Shown here: piece by piece, positions 40,221 through 50,710 of the stretch | Layout of the letters: every line of letters begins with the position of its first letter | Numbering within the stretch: the first letter of the stretch is position 1 | DNA from: an uncultured Psychrobacter sp. | Lineage (GTDB): Bacteria > Pseudomonadota > Gammaproteobacteria > Pseudomonadales > Moraxellaceae | Assembly (NCBI GenBank): GCA_947495055.1 | Contig: CANLXO010000002.1 | Coordinates: 1 to 64,000, forward strand | DNA length: 64,000 bases | Direction of reading: 5' to 3' | The notes under the pieces: generated by a model | Database searches by the model: none | Seen by the model: only the letters and a program-made list of their open reading frames with translations | What the model was told of the DNA's origin: nothing | Position numbers and translations under genes: made by a program

Positions 40221-41114
40221 ATGACGACAAGTACCGACACGCAAACTCATATACCCTCAGTGCTACAACGTATCATCAAAACCAAATACGATGAAGTTGC
40301 TGCTGCAAAAAAAGAGCAGCCCTTAGCCGTATTACAAGAGCAAGCCGCTAATGACAACCATCCGCGTCGCGGTTTTGCCAACGCCTTGCGAGAAGCTGCC
40401 ATGAAAGACAAGGGTGTAGGGGTCATCGCTGAGATAAAAAAAGCCTCACCGTCCAAAGGCATCATTAATCATAACTTCTCCCCTGCTCTATTTGCCAAGC
40501 AATACGAGCAAGCGGGCGCCAGTTGTCTATCGGTACTTACCGATCGTGATTACTTTCAAGGCGATGACACTTTTCTTTTGCAGGCAAGTAATGAGTCTAG
40601 CCTACCTATATTGCGCAAAGACTTTATGATAGATGTTTATCAAATTTATCAGTCCTACTTGCTCGGCGCTGATTGTATTTTGCTGATTATGGCTTGTCTT
40701 AATGACGCACAAGTGTCAGAGCTACACGCTTTAAGTATAAAGCTGGGTATGGATGTTTTGATTGAAATACATACGCAAAACGAGCTTGAGAGAGCACTAA
40801 CGCTACCGCGCTCGAACCATAATATCTATGGTATCAACAATCGTGATTTGAACACCTTTGAAGTTGATCTGCAAAACACGCTCAAACTAAAAAACCTCTT
40901 GCTAGACGCCTTATCAGTAGATACATCGGCTGGCGACAATCACACACAAAAACCCCTCATCGTGACCGAAAGCGGTATTCATAGCGTGGATGACATTCGC
41001 TTAATGCTTGACAATGATATTGAGCACTTTTTGATCGGTGAGCATTTTATGAAGACCGATCATCCCGGACAAGCCCTGCAATCGCTACTTGCTAGCATCC
41101 CTGCTGGCGCGTAA
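40221..41114 (+). CDS. trpC: Indole-3-glycerol phosphate synthase
   Basis: TIM-barrel enzyme closing the indole ring. Motifs visible are VIAEIKKASPSKGII (catalytic Lys), DVLIEIHTQNE and YGINNRDLNTFEVD. At 297 residues it is slightly long for a monofunctional TrpC. It ends trpGDC. Confidence 0.97.
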   Translation: MTTSTDTQTHIPSVLQRIIKTKYDEVAAAKKEQPLAVLQEQAANDNHPRRGFANALREAAMKDKGVGVIAEIKKASPSKGIINHNFSPALFAKQYEQAGASCLSVLTDRDYFQGDDTFLLQASNESSLPILRKDFMIDVYQIYQSYLLGADCILLIMACLNDAQVSELHALSIKLGMDVLIEIHTQNELERALTLPRSNHNIYGINNRDLNTFEVDLQNTLKLKNLLLDALSVDTSAGDNHTQKPLIVTESGIHSVDDIRLMLDNDIEHFLIGEHFMKTDHPGQALQSLLASIPAGA

Positions 41115-41165
41115 AGTAAGCAAACTAAATCCTTTTATTCACTCATCAACGATACAGCAATCATT

Positions 41166-41897
41166 ATGGCAAATTCCCTATTTTCAAAAGAGATGCAAAA
41201 CCAGCTTCAAGAGCTCAAAGGTCAATTAAGTAAAGGCCGTGATACTAACGCACCAGAGGGCGAAAATCAAAAGCCTACTGAGCCTGTGTCACTACCCACG
41301 CAAAAACAGGTCAAAAAAACCGTCAAGCAGTTAGATAGTGAGCATGTCGATGATGACAAAGTATTGTTTATGCAAGCGATGCATGGCGTTGAGCAACTAG
41401 AAGACAAAAACGTGCGCTCCCCTGTCAAAAGCAATAAAGGAGGCAAACCTGATGCAGCCACTCTATCCAAGCGCGCCGCCGCTCAAGGCAACGAGGATGG
41501 CGACTTGAGTACGGGTCTGTCCGATATGCAAGCGCTGCTCAATCCTGTGGCGAGCGAAGCCTATCTATCGTACAAGCAGCCTACCCTACAGAACAAAGTA
41601 TTTACCCAACTCAAACAGGGTAAGCTGCGCTGGTATGATGCGGTAGACATCCATGGCTGCACGATCGAGGAAGCGCGCGCGGCGATGACCCAGCTGCTCG
41701 TTCAAGCGAAAAATAACAATGAGACGTCAGTCAAAATCGTCCACGGCAAAGGACAAGAAGCTATTTTAAAAACCTGCGTCAATGGCTGGTTACGTCAACT
41801 GCCAGAAGTGTTAGCATTTTGCTCAGCACCGTCAAAAGATGGTGGCAATGGCGCAGTGCTGGTACTACTCAAAAAGTCTAAAACTGACGGCGAGTAA
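41166..41897 (+). CDS. Smr-domain protein
   Basis: A charged, disordered N-terminal part (about residues 1-150) is followed by a C-terminal Smr (MutS2-type nuclease) domain: DIHGCTIEEARAAMTQLL, VKIVHGKGQEA and a C-terminal GGNGAVLVLLKK. It resembles stand-alone SmrA/SmrB-like proteins that nick or bind nucleic acids. It lies 51 bp after trpC, so it may share that transcript. A terminator follows. Confidence 0.88.
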   Translation: MANSLFSKEMQNQLQELKGQLSKGRDTNAPEGENQKPTEPVSLPTQKQVKKTVKQLDSEHVDDDKVLFMQAMHGVEQLEDKNVRSPVKSNKGGKPDAATLSKRAAAQGNEDGDLSTGLSDMQALLNPVASEAYLSYKQPTLQNKVFTQLKQGKLRWYDAVDIHGCTIEEARAAMTQLLVQAKNNNETSVKIVHGKGQEAILKTCVNGWLRQLPEVLAFCSAPSKDGGNGAVLVLLKKSKTDGE

Positions 41898-41913
41898 ATT
41901 GATAGGTTGTAAA

Positions 41914-41940
41914 AAAAGGACTGCTCTAAGCGGTCCTTTT
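41914..41940 (+). terminator. Terminator after the Smr gene
   Basis: Stem AAAAGGACTGC (41914-41924)/GCGGTCCTTTT (41930-41940), one mismatch, then a T tract. Confidence 0.9.
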
Positions 41941-41983
41941 TTATATTATGAGGTAAGGATTTAGCGAGGTTAAAGATAAGCTT

Positions 41984-42616
41984 ATGAGTATAGAGACGAT
42001 TGAAAATTTAGCAACACTACAAGCTCATATCGAGGCTTTGATTAATATTGAACCTAGATTTGCGCCTATGTATAGCGCCGTTGGTGTACCAAGCTTAAGA
42101 CGTAATGATGGAGGCTTTGAGCAATTGATGCGCGCGATAGTCGGTCAGCAGCTATCGGTAGCAGCGGCTAGTAGTATCTGGCAGCGACTAGTAGATACTC
42201 AATTGACCACACCGCAAGCTATACTAGCAGCAGACGATGAATTACTGCGTGCCCAAGGACTGTCTCGACAAAAAATCCGTTATGTACGCTCTTTAGCTGA
42301 GCATGATATAGATTTTAAGACTTTAAAAACCTTGCCCGATGAAGATGTCATTAAAACCTTGACCACTGTGGTAGGCATTGGTCGCTGGACGGCCCAGATG
42401 TATTTACTATTCTCTCTAGGGCGCGCTGATGTGCTCGCTGTTGATGACTTGGCGATACGAGTGTCGGCGATGACGCCTCTAGAATTAGTAGAGCGACCAA
42501 CGCCCAAACAGCTGCAAACACTGACTCAAGAATGGTCACCCTATCGCAGCGCTGCCAGCTTGCTGCTGTGGGCACATTATGGCTGGTTGCGTGATAAAAC
42601 TGCGGTGCCTGTTTAA
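41984..42616 (+). CDS. DNA-3-methyladenine glycosylase II-type (HhH-GPD)
   Basis: Base-excision repair glycosylase for alkylated purines. The 210 residues carry the helix-hairpin-helix (VVGIGRWTAQMYLLF) and the catalytic Asp in DVLAVDDLAIRV. RAIVGQQLSVAAASSIWQRL is the family signature in the first third. It lacks the N-terminal domain of E. coli AlkA and looks like the short Mag-type subclass. Confidence 0.9.
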   Translation: MSIETIENLATLQAHIEALINIEPRFAPMYSAVGVPSLRRNDGGFEQLMRAIVGQQLSVAAASSIWQRLVDTQLTTPQAILAADDELLRAQGLSRQKIRYVRSLAEHDIDFKTLKTLPDEDVIKTLTTVVGIGRWTAQMYLLFSLGRADVLAVDDLAIRVSAMTPLELVERPTPKQLQTLTQEWSPYRSAASLLLWAHYGWLRDKTAVPV

Positions 42617-42667
42617 GTCGCTCCTAGCTGATAATTAGGTTTGCGCATTACCTTTGTACGAAAACAA

Positions 42668-44602
42668 CTAAGGCTTATGCCAAGGCTGATTCCACATGGA
42701 CAGTGTCGGTATTTTGTGCGCACGCTTAAATTTGCGTTTGGCTAGTTTAAATGCCGTCAGTTGCTTGTTTCTATGATGACTGGGTTTACTGTTAGATACG
42801 GTATTCAAGCTTTTATCCGTATCTGCTGAGCTGCTTACACTTAAATCAGTATCTACTGTTTTTTCATCAGGCAACTGGTTTGGTTCTTTACTATTCTTAT
42901 CAGTATCTATAGCTTCAACAGTCTCGTCATCGTTGTTGCTTTCAAACTGTTGTTCTAGCTCTTCTTGATGCACGATTAACTGCTGAGTTGGTAGCGCGTG
43001 CTCGACCTTGTACTTTTTGACCAGATTTAGGATATCAACGAGCAAGATATCTTGCTTACCATAAAACTCGATAACGTCGACAGAGTTGACATAACTACGC
43101 AATTGAATAATGTAGCAGTCTTGACGTAGCTCTAAAATATTAGCTTGGTTCCATTCTTTGTTGGTCAATTCATGCTCATTCAAAAAGCTGTCTAAGTCTT
43201 TAACCATTTTGAATACGACATCGATATCGGCGTTGCGCTTAATATATAAATTATGCAAAAAGTGGAACATATCGCGTGAGGTAAAGTTCTCAATTTGCAT
43301 CGATGAAAAATCGCCATTAGGCACAGTGACTACTGTGCGGTTCAACGTACGCACTCGCGATGAGCGAATGCCGATATCGATGACGGTGCCTTCTTGATCG
43401 CCAAATTTGCAATAATCGCCGATACGTACTGGCGAATCCGCCACCACTACCACACTACCAACGAGGTTCTCTATCGTCTTTTGTGCGCCAAGGGCTAGCG
43501 CCAAACCACCCACACCTAAAGCGGCGATACCTGTAGTTAGATCAAAACCTAAATTGCCAAAGATGACGATGACTGCAAATATCAGCAGCAGCGCTTTGAC
43601 CACTTTGCGTAGCAGTCCTAAGATGGAGACGCGCTCTGTGTGATTCTTTCTATAGCTTAGATTGACCGCACGGGTAAAGATGGCATCGATAATACGTAAT
43701 AGCAGCCACGTAACCGCAAGCCAAGAGGCGACCTCAGTGAAACGGTTAATCGGCTCACGAAGGGTCACTGAGACCCCTGCGTAAATCATGACCTCTGACA
43801 ATATCATCGACATAATGACGATAGATAATGGCAGTATTACTTTGTCAGGCATTGGTAGCGGTATACCGCGCACGCGTGGATAGGCTAGTCTCAACAAATG
43901 ATAAAGCACCCATACCACGATATAAGTCAGCAAAAAACTACCTATAATCAGTATGATTGCAGCGGCCAAATCTGCAAGCTGATAGCCAAATAATTGCTCA
44001 TCTTCTAAAGACTCAAAACTATATTGTGATATAAGTGTCGGCTCAGTATCCTCTAACACCTCAGGTATCGAGCTTAGCGTATCTGCGGAGAACTGCCAGT
44101 ATTGCTTGCCTTTGTCTGATACTACTCGCTCAAGCATCAGCGGTACGCTTTTATCATTAATATTGATTGTACCGACTTTTTCTTGGCTTGGTGGCAGCTG
44201 GTCTGTCAGATTGCCCTCGGGGACATTGCTGATCTGCAAGTCTGGTAAAAACCGGCCGCCGCTGTCTAACGCTTGTTTAAACTGGCGTACCATAGTCGTT
44301 GGATTATCAGATTTGGACAGATTGAGGTAATTGCTTGCCAGCAAAAAATCGTTTTGACTCAGTGCGCCAATAAACCCTTGTACCGTCAGCCGCGGCGTAT
44401 CACGGCCAAAAGCATCTGGTATCGGGGCACGCGCCTCCTCTTGAGGCGTATCAACGCTGAGCATGCCACTGTCTGCAGCCCCCGCCGCAGTAGGCAACGC
44501 CAAAGTGAATAACATCGTTAGCGCTAATGCTATTGCAGCAAAGACTTTGTACATAGATGATAATGGGTGCGTCGCAGATTGAGAATGATGCTCAGTAGAC
44601 AA
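42668..44602 (-). CDS. MscS-family mechanosensitive channel
   Basis: Tension-gated channel, 644 residues. The TTG start has AGAGG six bases upstream; an ATG at 44554 begins right at the signal-like segment and is the alternative. A periplasmic domain (about 50-200) precedes several helices, a pore helix (GVGGLALALGAQKTIENLVGS) and the beta domain (VRIGDYCKFGDQEGTVIDIG). The tail from about 560 is low-complexity, acidic then basic. It resembles the larger YnaI/YbdG-type members. Confidence 0.88.
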   Translation of the reverse strand: MSTEHHSQSATHPLSSMYKVFAAIALALTMLFTLALPTAAGAADSGMLSVDTPQEEARAPIPDAFGRDTPRLTVQGFIGALSQNDFLLASNYLNLSKSDNPTTMVRQFKQALDSGGRFLPDLQISNVPEGNLTDQLPPSQEKVGTININDKSVPLMLERVVSDKGKQYWQFSADTLSSIPEVLEDTEPTLISQYSFESLEDEQLFGYQLADLAAAIILIIGSFLLTYIVVWVLYHLLRLAYPRVRGIPLPMPDKVILPLSIVIMSMILSEVMIYAGVSVTLREPINRFTEVASWLAVTWLLLRIIDAIFTRAVNLSYRKNHTERVSILGLLRKVVKALLLIFAVIVIFGNLGFDLTTGIAALGVGGLALALGAQKTIENLVGSVVVVADSPVRIGDYCKFGDQEGTVIDIGIRSSRVRTLNRTVVTVPNGDFSSMQIENFTSRDMFHFLHNLYIKRNADIDVVFKMVKDLDSFLNEHELTNKEWNQANILELRQDCYIIQLRSYVNSVDVIEFYGKQDILLVDILNLVKKYKVEHALPTQQLIVHQEELEQQFESNNDDETVEAIDTDKNSKEPNQLPDEKTVDTDLSVSSSADTDKSLNTVSNSKPSHHRNKQLTAFKLAKRKFKRAHKIPTLSMWNQPWHKP

Positions 44603-44955
44603 AACAAACCTCTTGATACAGTAAATGATCGTAAAACGGATAAAGATGGAGACTAGTAAGTGATAAAGAGTCGATATGATAACAATTATTTATGACGCCA
44701 GTGCTTTTGATTGAGTAGTTTTTGGAGAATCATGTTTTTATACCTTACTTTATTCTGTTAGGTATAAACGTGCAAAATTATAAATTGGCTCTGTCTAAAG
44801 AACAAAACCCTTTAAGATGAAAGTTACTCATCTGATACTGAGAAGATATTAGGTCGTAGTGGTTTATATCTTGATCGTTATTGTTGATAATGATTCTGTC
44901 TTTACTTATTGGTTATTTTGACCGCCTTGCACCTTTTGATTTTTTGGGATTGATT
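44603..44955. other. Divergent promoter region with an inverted repeat
   Basis: 353 bp between the channel gene and the receptor gene. ATACCTTAC (44740-44748) and GTTAGGTAT (44757-44765) are inverted with one mismatch and an 8-bp spacer. I do not find a cobalamin-riboswitch B12 box. No gene is seen. Confidence 0.45.
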
Positions 44956-46866
44956 ATGACTGTAGCATCTGTAAGTTACCTTCGACTGAGTATTTTAAGT
45001 ATATTTGGCGTTTTTGCCATGAATACGACTATAGCAGCTCCCTCTACCGTTGCACCTATCGATGAGATCGAATTACCGCAAGTGGAGCTTGATGAGATTG
45101 TAGTGACCGCTACGCGCACCCCGACTAGGATTAGCAATGTCATCGCTCAGACTCGCGTTGTCGATAGCGAAGAGCTACAGCGTTATCAAGGTCAAACGGC
45201 GCTTGAAGTACTTCAGCGTCAGCCAGGTATTAGTTATTACAGTAATGGCGGTATGGGTACGACCTCAAAAATTTATATGCGCGGTTATGAGGGCAAACAG
45301 ATTTTGGTACTGATTGACGGCATTCGCTACAGCTCTTTGAGTGCTGGTAGTGCAACGCTCAGCCTATTACCTGCCGATCAAATCGATCGTATTGAAATCT
45401 TATACGGTGCCTCAGGCTCTAGTATATATGGCGCTGATGCTATGGGCGGGGTGATTCAAATATTCTCTAAAGGCAATAATGTAGATAAAAGCAGCTTGTC
45501 AGTTACCGCAGGTGTCGGCTCAAACGATCACTATACTTATGGTGCTACAGCGCAGTTTGCAAGCAATGCGGGTACCTCGTTAAGTGTCTCGGCCAGTCAT
45601 AACGAAACCAATGGCTTCAATGCAAAGTTGCCTGGTGCTTTTGGCTTTAATAGTGATAATGACGGTTTTGAAAGTGATAATTTTAGTATTTCACTAAACC
45701 AACGTATTAACGATCAATGGCTTGCAGGGGCTAGTGCTTTATATAGCAATTCCACCACTGAATTTGATAACGGTGCTACTAGAGATGATTATACAGATCA
45801 AGAAAATGGAGCCGCTCAGGCTTTTGTTGATTGGCGATACTTGCCGGGCTCATCGTTAAAACTACAATATGGCCATTCTATTGATAATCTTGATAACAAG
45901 TTCGGTGATGTTTTTGATACCAAGCAAGATCAAATAAATCTAATTGGTCAGCATAAGCTATCTGTTGGACAAGCGACTTACGGTCTAGAGTATTTAGATC
46001 AAAGCTTAGACACCACAGCTTCTGGATATGATATCGATGGTCGTGATGTAACGAGTGCATTTTTAGGTTATGTATTAGCGAATAGTAAATATGACGTCCA
46101 AGCTAATTTGCGTTTTGATGATAACTCCCAATATGGTGATGAGACGACCTACAACTTGGGCGGAGCTTATCATATAAACCCAAATTTACGCGTTGGCGCC
46201 AGTTATGCCAAAGGTTTTCGGGCGCCTGACTTTAATGACCTCTACTCACCGTTTGGTGGTAACCCTGATCTAAAAGCTGAAACCAGTGATAACTATGAGG
46301 CTTTTGTTGAATACGATACATTATTGCAATCGACACGGTTAACAGGGTATCGCAACAAGGTTGATGATTTAATTGTCTCTTTTGCACCTGATTATACTTC
46401 AAACAACATAAATGAAGCTGATATTGAAGGGGTGACGTTAACTACAGATTGGACTATTAATAATTACCTGTTCGGCGGTAGCTATGATTATCAGCAAGCT
46501 AAAGACGATAGTGACTACGCTGGTAAGGTTGATTTTGGAGGAAACGCTATCAACTTCAATGGTAACTTTTTAGCCATTCGTCCTGAGCACAAAGCGCTTG
46601 TATATGTAGGCTATAGCTTGCCAAGCCTTGATGTGCGTGCAGAGTATGAGTATACCGATGACTACTACAGTAATGTTGAAAACTCAGATGCGCAGCGCGT
46701 AGACGGTTTTGGCTTACTTAATATTAGTGGCAACTATAAGCTGAACGATAGACTCACTATGACCGCACGCTTAAACAATGTCACCAACAAAAAGTATGTG
46801 ACACTACCTGGGTTTAATACTGACGGCACTAATTTCTTTACCTCCTTAACCTATAACTGGTTCTAA
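44956..46866 (+). CDS. TonB-dependent outer-membrane receptor (BtuB-like)
   Basis: Beta-barrel receptor with a plug domain. The ATG at 44956 (GGGA about seven bases upstream) gives a signal peptide ending near IAAP; the frame is open from 44881. A TonB box region LDEIVVTATRTPTR is followed by the plug (TALEVLQRQPGISYY, YMRGYEGKQILVLIDGI), then a barrel ending in SLTYNWF with the C-terminal aromatic. Overall similarity is to the vitamin B12 receptor BtuB, but the ligand is not shown. Confidence 0.86.
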   Translation: MTVASVSYLRLSILSIFGVFAMNTTIAAPSTVAPIDEIELPQVELDEIVVTATRTPTRISNVIAQTRVVDSEELQRYQGQTALEVLQRQPGISYYSNGGMGTTSKIYMRGYEGKQILVLIDGIRYSSLSAGSATLSLLPADQIDRIEILYGASGSSIYGADAMGGVIQIFSKGNNVDKSSLSVTAGVGSNDHYTYGATAQFASNAGTSLSVSASHNETNGFNAKLPGAFGFNSDNDGFESDNFSISLNQRINDQWLAGASALYSNSTTEFDNGATRDDYTDQENGAAQAFVDWRYLPGSSLKLQYGHSIDNLDNKFGDVFDTKQDQINLIGQHKLSVGQATYGLEYLDQSLDTTASGYDIDGRDVTSAFLGYVLANSKYDVQANLRFDDNSQYGDETTYNLGGAYHINPNLRVGASYAKGFRAPDFNDLYSPFGGNPDLKAETSDNYEAFVEYDTLLQSTRLTGYRNKVDDLIVSFAPDYTSNNINEADIEGVTLTTDWTINNYLFGGSYDYQQAKDDSDYAGKVDFGGNAINFNGNFLAIRPEHKALVYVGYSLPSLDVRAEYEYTDDYYSNVENSDAQRVDGFGLLNISGNYKLNDRLTMTARLNNVTNKKYVTLPGFNTDGTNFFTSLTYNWF

Positions 46867-46991
46867 ATAAAAATTTCAACTTACCTATTTGAAGTTTTCG
46901 CTCAAACCAACGCAACTTACAAGTCAAAGGTTTTTCTTAAGTTATATAGGACAATGGGTGACAACAGCGCGCTCATCTATTACAATAACGA

Positions 46992-47094
46992 CCTCCGAGA
47001 GGTGTTGCACCGCAGCTCAAACAAGCTGTGTTAGGCTCGGCAACGTAGTACAGACTTTATAACGTCTGTGCTATGTGCAAATAACGGCACCTGC
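46992..47094 (+). ncRNA. S-adenosylhomocysteine riboswitch
   Basis: Leader of ahcY. Helix CCGAG (46995-46999)/CTCGG (47036-47040), the following AGGTGTTGCA, the TTAGGCTCGG core, and AACGGCACCT at 47083-47092 match the SAH element plan. AGGTG (47000-47004) pairs with CACCT (47088-47092) where the usual pair is GAGCGC/GCGCUC, so helix pairing is kept by compensatory change. Inner stem 47011-47017 with 47024-47030 and hairpin 47046-47055/47064-47073 complete the fold. SAH binding would raise ahcY expression. Confidence 0.88.
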
Positions 47095-47134
47095 GTTTTT
47101 ATTCTTTTTATCTATTCACTGATAGGAGCATATT

Positions 47135-48559
47135 ATGGACGCAGTGTCTAACACCCCATCTGCCCATACGATCGACCCCTCTTTTACTGACTACAAAGTC
47201 GCTGATATCAGCCTTGCTGATTATGGCCGCCGCGAGATCACTCTAGCTGAAGCTGAGATGCCAGCCCTAATGGGTTTACGTCGTCGCTACCAAGATGATC
47301 AACCGCTTAAAGGTGCCAAAATCGCCGGCTGTATTCACATGACCATTCAGACTGCCGTACTTATCGAGACGCTAACCGCGCTCGGCGCTGAGGTACGTTG
47401 GACGTCGTGTAACATCTTCTCAACTCAAGATCATGCTGCTGCGGCTATTGCTGCTGCTGGTATTCCTGTATTCGCTTGGAAAGGCGAGACCGACGAAGAG
47501 TACGAGTGGTGTTTGCGTCAGCAAGTCCATGTCGGCGGCGAAGAGACAGGTCAGCTGTGGGATGCCAACTTAATCTTAGATGATGGCGGCGATTTAACCG
47601 CATTGATTCATAATGATTACCCGCAAATGCTTGACGCTATGCATGGTATCTCTGAGGAGACTACCACAGGTGTGCATCGCTTGATTGAGATGTTAAACGC
47701 GGGCACGCTCAAAGTCCCTGCAATCAATGTTAATGACGCGGTGACTAAGTCTAAAAATGATAACAAATACGGCTGCCGTCATAGCTTAAATGACGCCATT
47801 AAGCGCGGTACTGATATGTTCCTAGCGGGTCGCCGTGCCCTCGTTATCGGTTATGGTGATGTCGGTAAGGGTTCAGCGCAAAGTCTGCGTCAAGAAGGGA
47901 TGATTGTACGCGTCTCAGAAGTCGACCCTATCTGTGCTATGCAGGCATGCATGGATGGTTATGAAGTACTCTCTCCATATATCGATGGCGACAATACAGG
48001 CGGCGCTGATAGCATCAATACCCAGCTATTACAAGATACGGATATGATTGTCACTACGACGGGCAACTACCACGTCTGTGATAAGCATATGTTAGCAGCG
48101 CTCAAATCTGGCGCTGTGGTCTGTAATATTGGTCATTTCGATACCGAGATTGATACGCAGTTTATGCGTGACAACTGGCGCTGGAGTGAAGTCAAGCCAC
48201 AAGTTCATCAAATCTTCCGCTCTGATGATCCTAACGACTATTTGATTTTGCTTGCTGAGGGTCGCCTAGTCAATCTAGGTAATGCCACCGGTCACCCATC
48301 GCGGGTAATGGATGGCTCATTTGCTAACCAAGTACTCGCGCAAATGTATCTGTTCGATGAAAAGTTCGCTGAGCTACCAGTTGATGAGCGCTTTGATAAC
48401 TTATATGTCAAAGTACTGCCAAAGAAGCTGGACGAAGAAGTCGCCGCTGCTATGGTCGCAGGCTTCAATGGTACGTTGACTAAGCTGACAGATAAGCAAG
48501 CTGAGTACTTAGGCGTGCCAGTAGAAGGTCCGTTTAAGCCTGACGCTTACAAATACTAA
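47135..48559 (+). CDS. ahcY: Adenosylhomocysteinase
   Basis: Hydrolyses SAH to homocysteine and adenosine. The 474 residues match the bacterial form with its insert. NAD-binding [13 protein letters not shown] is near residue 240; [15 protein letters not shown] and the C-terminal PDAYKY are family hallmarks. AGGAG precedes the ATG. It is followed by metF after 12 bp and preceded by an SAH riboswitch. Confidence 0.98.
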   Translation: MDAVSNTPSAHTIDPSFTDYKVADISLADYGRREITLAEAEMPALMGLRRRYQDDQPLKGAKIAGCIHMTIQTAVLIETLTALGAEVRWTSCNIFSTQDHAAAAIAAAGIPVFAWKGETDEEYEWCLRQQVHVGGEETGQLWDANLILDDGGDLTALIHNDYPQMLDAMHGISEETTTGVHRLIEMLNAGTLKVPAINVNDAVTKSKNDNKYGCRHSLNDAIKRGTDMFLAGRRALVIGYGDVGKGSAQSLRQEGMIVRVSEVDPICAMQACMDGYEVLSPYIDGDNTGGADSINTQLLQDTDMIVTTTGNYHVCDKHMLAALKSGAVVCNIGHFDTEIDTQFMRDNWRWSEVKPQVHQIFRSDDPNDYLILLAEGRLVNLGNATGHPSRVMDGSFANQVLAQMYLFDEKFAELPVDERFDNLYVKVLPKKLDEEVAAAMVAGFNGTLTKLTDKQAEYLGVPVEGPFKPDAYKY

Positions 48560-48571
48560 GAGGAGCTAATA

Positions 48572-49432
48572 GTGAGTAAGCCTGCTTTTTCCTTTGAGTT
48601 CTTCCCTGCCAAAACTGAGCTGGGACATGAAAAGCTACTTAGTACCTATGATGAGCTAAACAAATTGTCACCGAGCTATTTTTCGGTGACATATGGCGCG
48701 GGCGGCTCTACCCGTAGTCGCACTTTAGACATCGTACAAGCGCTATGCGCGCGCGGCGATACTGATATTGCTCCGCACATGTCTTGTATTGGCGATGACA
48801 AAATTGAGATTGCAGAGTTGCTCGATCACTACAAAAGCTTGGGGATTAATCGCCTAGTTGCGCTTCGTGGCGATCTGCCCTCAGGTCAGGTCGGTATGGG
48901 CGAGCTGCCTTTTGCACTGGACTTAGTCAAGTTCATCCGTGAGTACTCAGGTGATCACTTCCGTATTGAGGTGGCCGCTTATCCTGAGATGCACCCACAG
49001 GCGCGCAGCTTTGACTTTGATGTTGACAACTTGGTCAAAAAGTACCAAGCAGGTGCCGATGCTTCGATTACGCAATTCTTTTATAACGCCGATAGCTATT
49101 TGTATTTGCGTGATACGTTAGAGAAGCGCGGTATTGATACTAATGCTCAACCCTTGGTCGCCGGTATTATGCCGATTACCAACTCTAGCAATTTGATTCG
49201 CTTTGCTGATAGCTGCGGCGCTGATATTCCGCGCTATGTCCGTAAGCAGCTTGCGGACTTTGGTGATGATCGCAAAGCGATTCGTGAGTTTGGCTATGAT
49301 GTGGTTCATCGTCTTTGTGAGCGTTTGATCTTAGAGGGCGTACCTGCCATGCATTTTTATAGCATGAACAAGGTTGAGCCAAACAAGCGCTTGGTTGAGT
49401 CATTGGGCCTTGTGACATCTGCCACTGCCTAA
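48572..49432 (+). CDS. metF: Methylenetetrahydrofolate reductase
   Basis: Makes 5-methyl-THF for methionine synthesis. GTG start with AGGAG upstream. The 286-residue TIM barrel has FSFEFFPAKTELG, YFSVTYGAGGSTR, RGDLPSG and GADASITQFFYNAD, typical of MetF. It is co-transcribed with ahcY, so the same riboswitch should control both. A terminator follows. Confidence 0.97.
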   Translation: MSKPAFSFEFFPAKTELGHEKLLSTYDELNKLSPSYFSVTYGAGGSTRSRTLDIVQALCARGDTDIAPHMSCIGDDKIEIAELLDHYKSLGINRLVALRGDLPSGQVGMGELPFALDLVKFIREYSGDHFRIEVAAYPEMHPQARSFDFDVDNLVKKYQAGADASITQFFYNADSYLYLRDTLEKRGIDTNAQPLVAGIMPITNSSNLIRFADSCGADIPRYVRKQLADFGDDRKAIREFGYDVVHRLCERLILEGVPAMHFYSMNKVEPNKRLVESLGLVTSATA

Positions 49433-49459
49433 TTAAGTATTACTCTTATTTTATTATTG

Positions 49460-49485
49460 AACTGGTACTCTCATGAGTGCCAGTT
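49460..49485 (+). terminator. Terminator after metF
   Basis: Stem 49460-49470 with 49475-49485, one mismatch, TCAT loop, then a T6 run. Confidence 0.9.
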
Positions 49486-49665
49486 TTTTGTTCTTAGACA
49501 CGTTTATTATTTATCAACATTTAAATAAAAGACGTTCCACCTAGTAGCTGCAACAAATAGTAGCTGTAACAAAATTCGACTGATGGGTTGTCTGCTGGCT
49601 TTACTCATTTGAGCTATATTCTGCTACTATCACAATAGTCATTTATGTAATAAGGATAGCCCATA

Positions 49666-50550
49666 GTGCGACGTTTTTTTTATGCCGTAAATTATGAAGA
49701 TGATGATCATAACAAGCTTAGCGATTTATCTATGGGCCAAAGCTTGGTACTTACCGAGAGCATCACTCATCATTGGTGCAAAGTTTTGCGCGCTAGTGTC
49801 GGCGAAAAAGGCGTTGTTTTCGATGGTTTCGGCGGTGAGTATGAAGTAGAGCTGTCAGCTATTAGCAAAAAGCAAGCTACAGCAACTTTGTTATCTCATA
49901 GGCCAACAGATCGCACTGCTGATATAATTAGCAAAGTTGCACTGGTCATGAGTCGCGGCGATCGTATGGACTATGCGATTCAAAAAGCGACTGAACTTGG
50001 CGTCACTGCGGTTCAATTGCTAAGTAGTCATCATGGCGAGGTCACGCTCAAACCTGCACAAGTGGACAAAAAGTTGGCGCATTGGCAACAAATCGCTATC
50101 GCAGCTTGCGAACAATGCGGTCTTAATCGCCCTCCTTTGATACTTGCACCTATGACTATTAATGATTGGCTCACCCAATCGCTTGGTACCCACTCATCCC
50201 TTGAGACTAGTGTTCGCACAATGGTAAGCCCTACTGTCTCTGCGCTTAGTCAAGATCCATATTATCATATCCTAAATCGTCCAGCTGATATCAGCTTGCA
50301 ATTAAGCGTGCCAGCTGCAGGTCAGCCTACCACGCCCACGACGCTTTCAAACGTTCTTGTGCAAGAGCGAGCCTATATAGAATTATTAATAGGGCCTGAA
50401 GGCGGCCTAAGTCCAAATGAGATATCACAAGCGAGCGATGCAGGTTTCTATTCTTGGCAAATAGGGTGTCGTATACTACGTACTGAAACAGCGCCTGTCG
50501 TCGCTTTGGCAACGCTACAAGCAATGAGACAGAGCCTGATTGATCTATAA
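49666..50550 (+). CDS. rsmE: 16S rRNA m3U1498 methyltransferase
   Basis: SPOUT-fold enzyme. GTG start after AAGGA. The N-terminal PUA-like part has SITHHWCKVLRASVGE. The C-terminal knot has LLIGPEGGLSPNEI and IGCRILRTETAPVVAL. At 294 residues it is longer than E. coli RsmE (243). The extra length is a Ser/Thr/Pro-rich insert at about 170-230, before the knot. Confidence 0.93.
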   Translation: MRRFFYAVNYEDDDHNKLSDLSMGQSLVLTESITHHWCKVLRASVGEKGVVFDGFGGEYEVELSAISKKQATATLLSHRPTDRTADIISKVALVMSRGDRMDYAIQKATELGVTAVQLLSSHHGEVTLKPAQVDKKLAHWQQIAIAACEQCGLNRPPLILAPMTINDWLTQSLGTHSSLETSVRTMVSPTVSALSQDPYYHILNRPADISLQLSVPAAGQPTTPTTLSNVLVQERAYIELLIGPEGGLSPNEISQASDAGFYSWQIGCRILRTETAPVVALATLQAMRQSLIDL

Positions 50551-50710
50551 CCTAACTTGCCATTCATTTGATATATAAAAGTAATAATACAATAACCTTA
50601 TATTCATTTTTTGATATATAATTGATTTATTAAACTTATCATTACTATTATTATTAGTTATACTAACTACAGTTTTATGCATTTGTCGTCTTTATTTATT
50701 TGGGCACCTC

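Noticed and set aside
44603..44955. Cobalamin riboswitch before the BtuB-like gene
   Set aside because: No B12-box consensus could be found in the leader.
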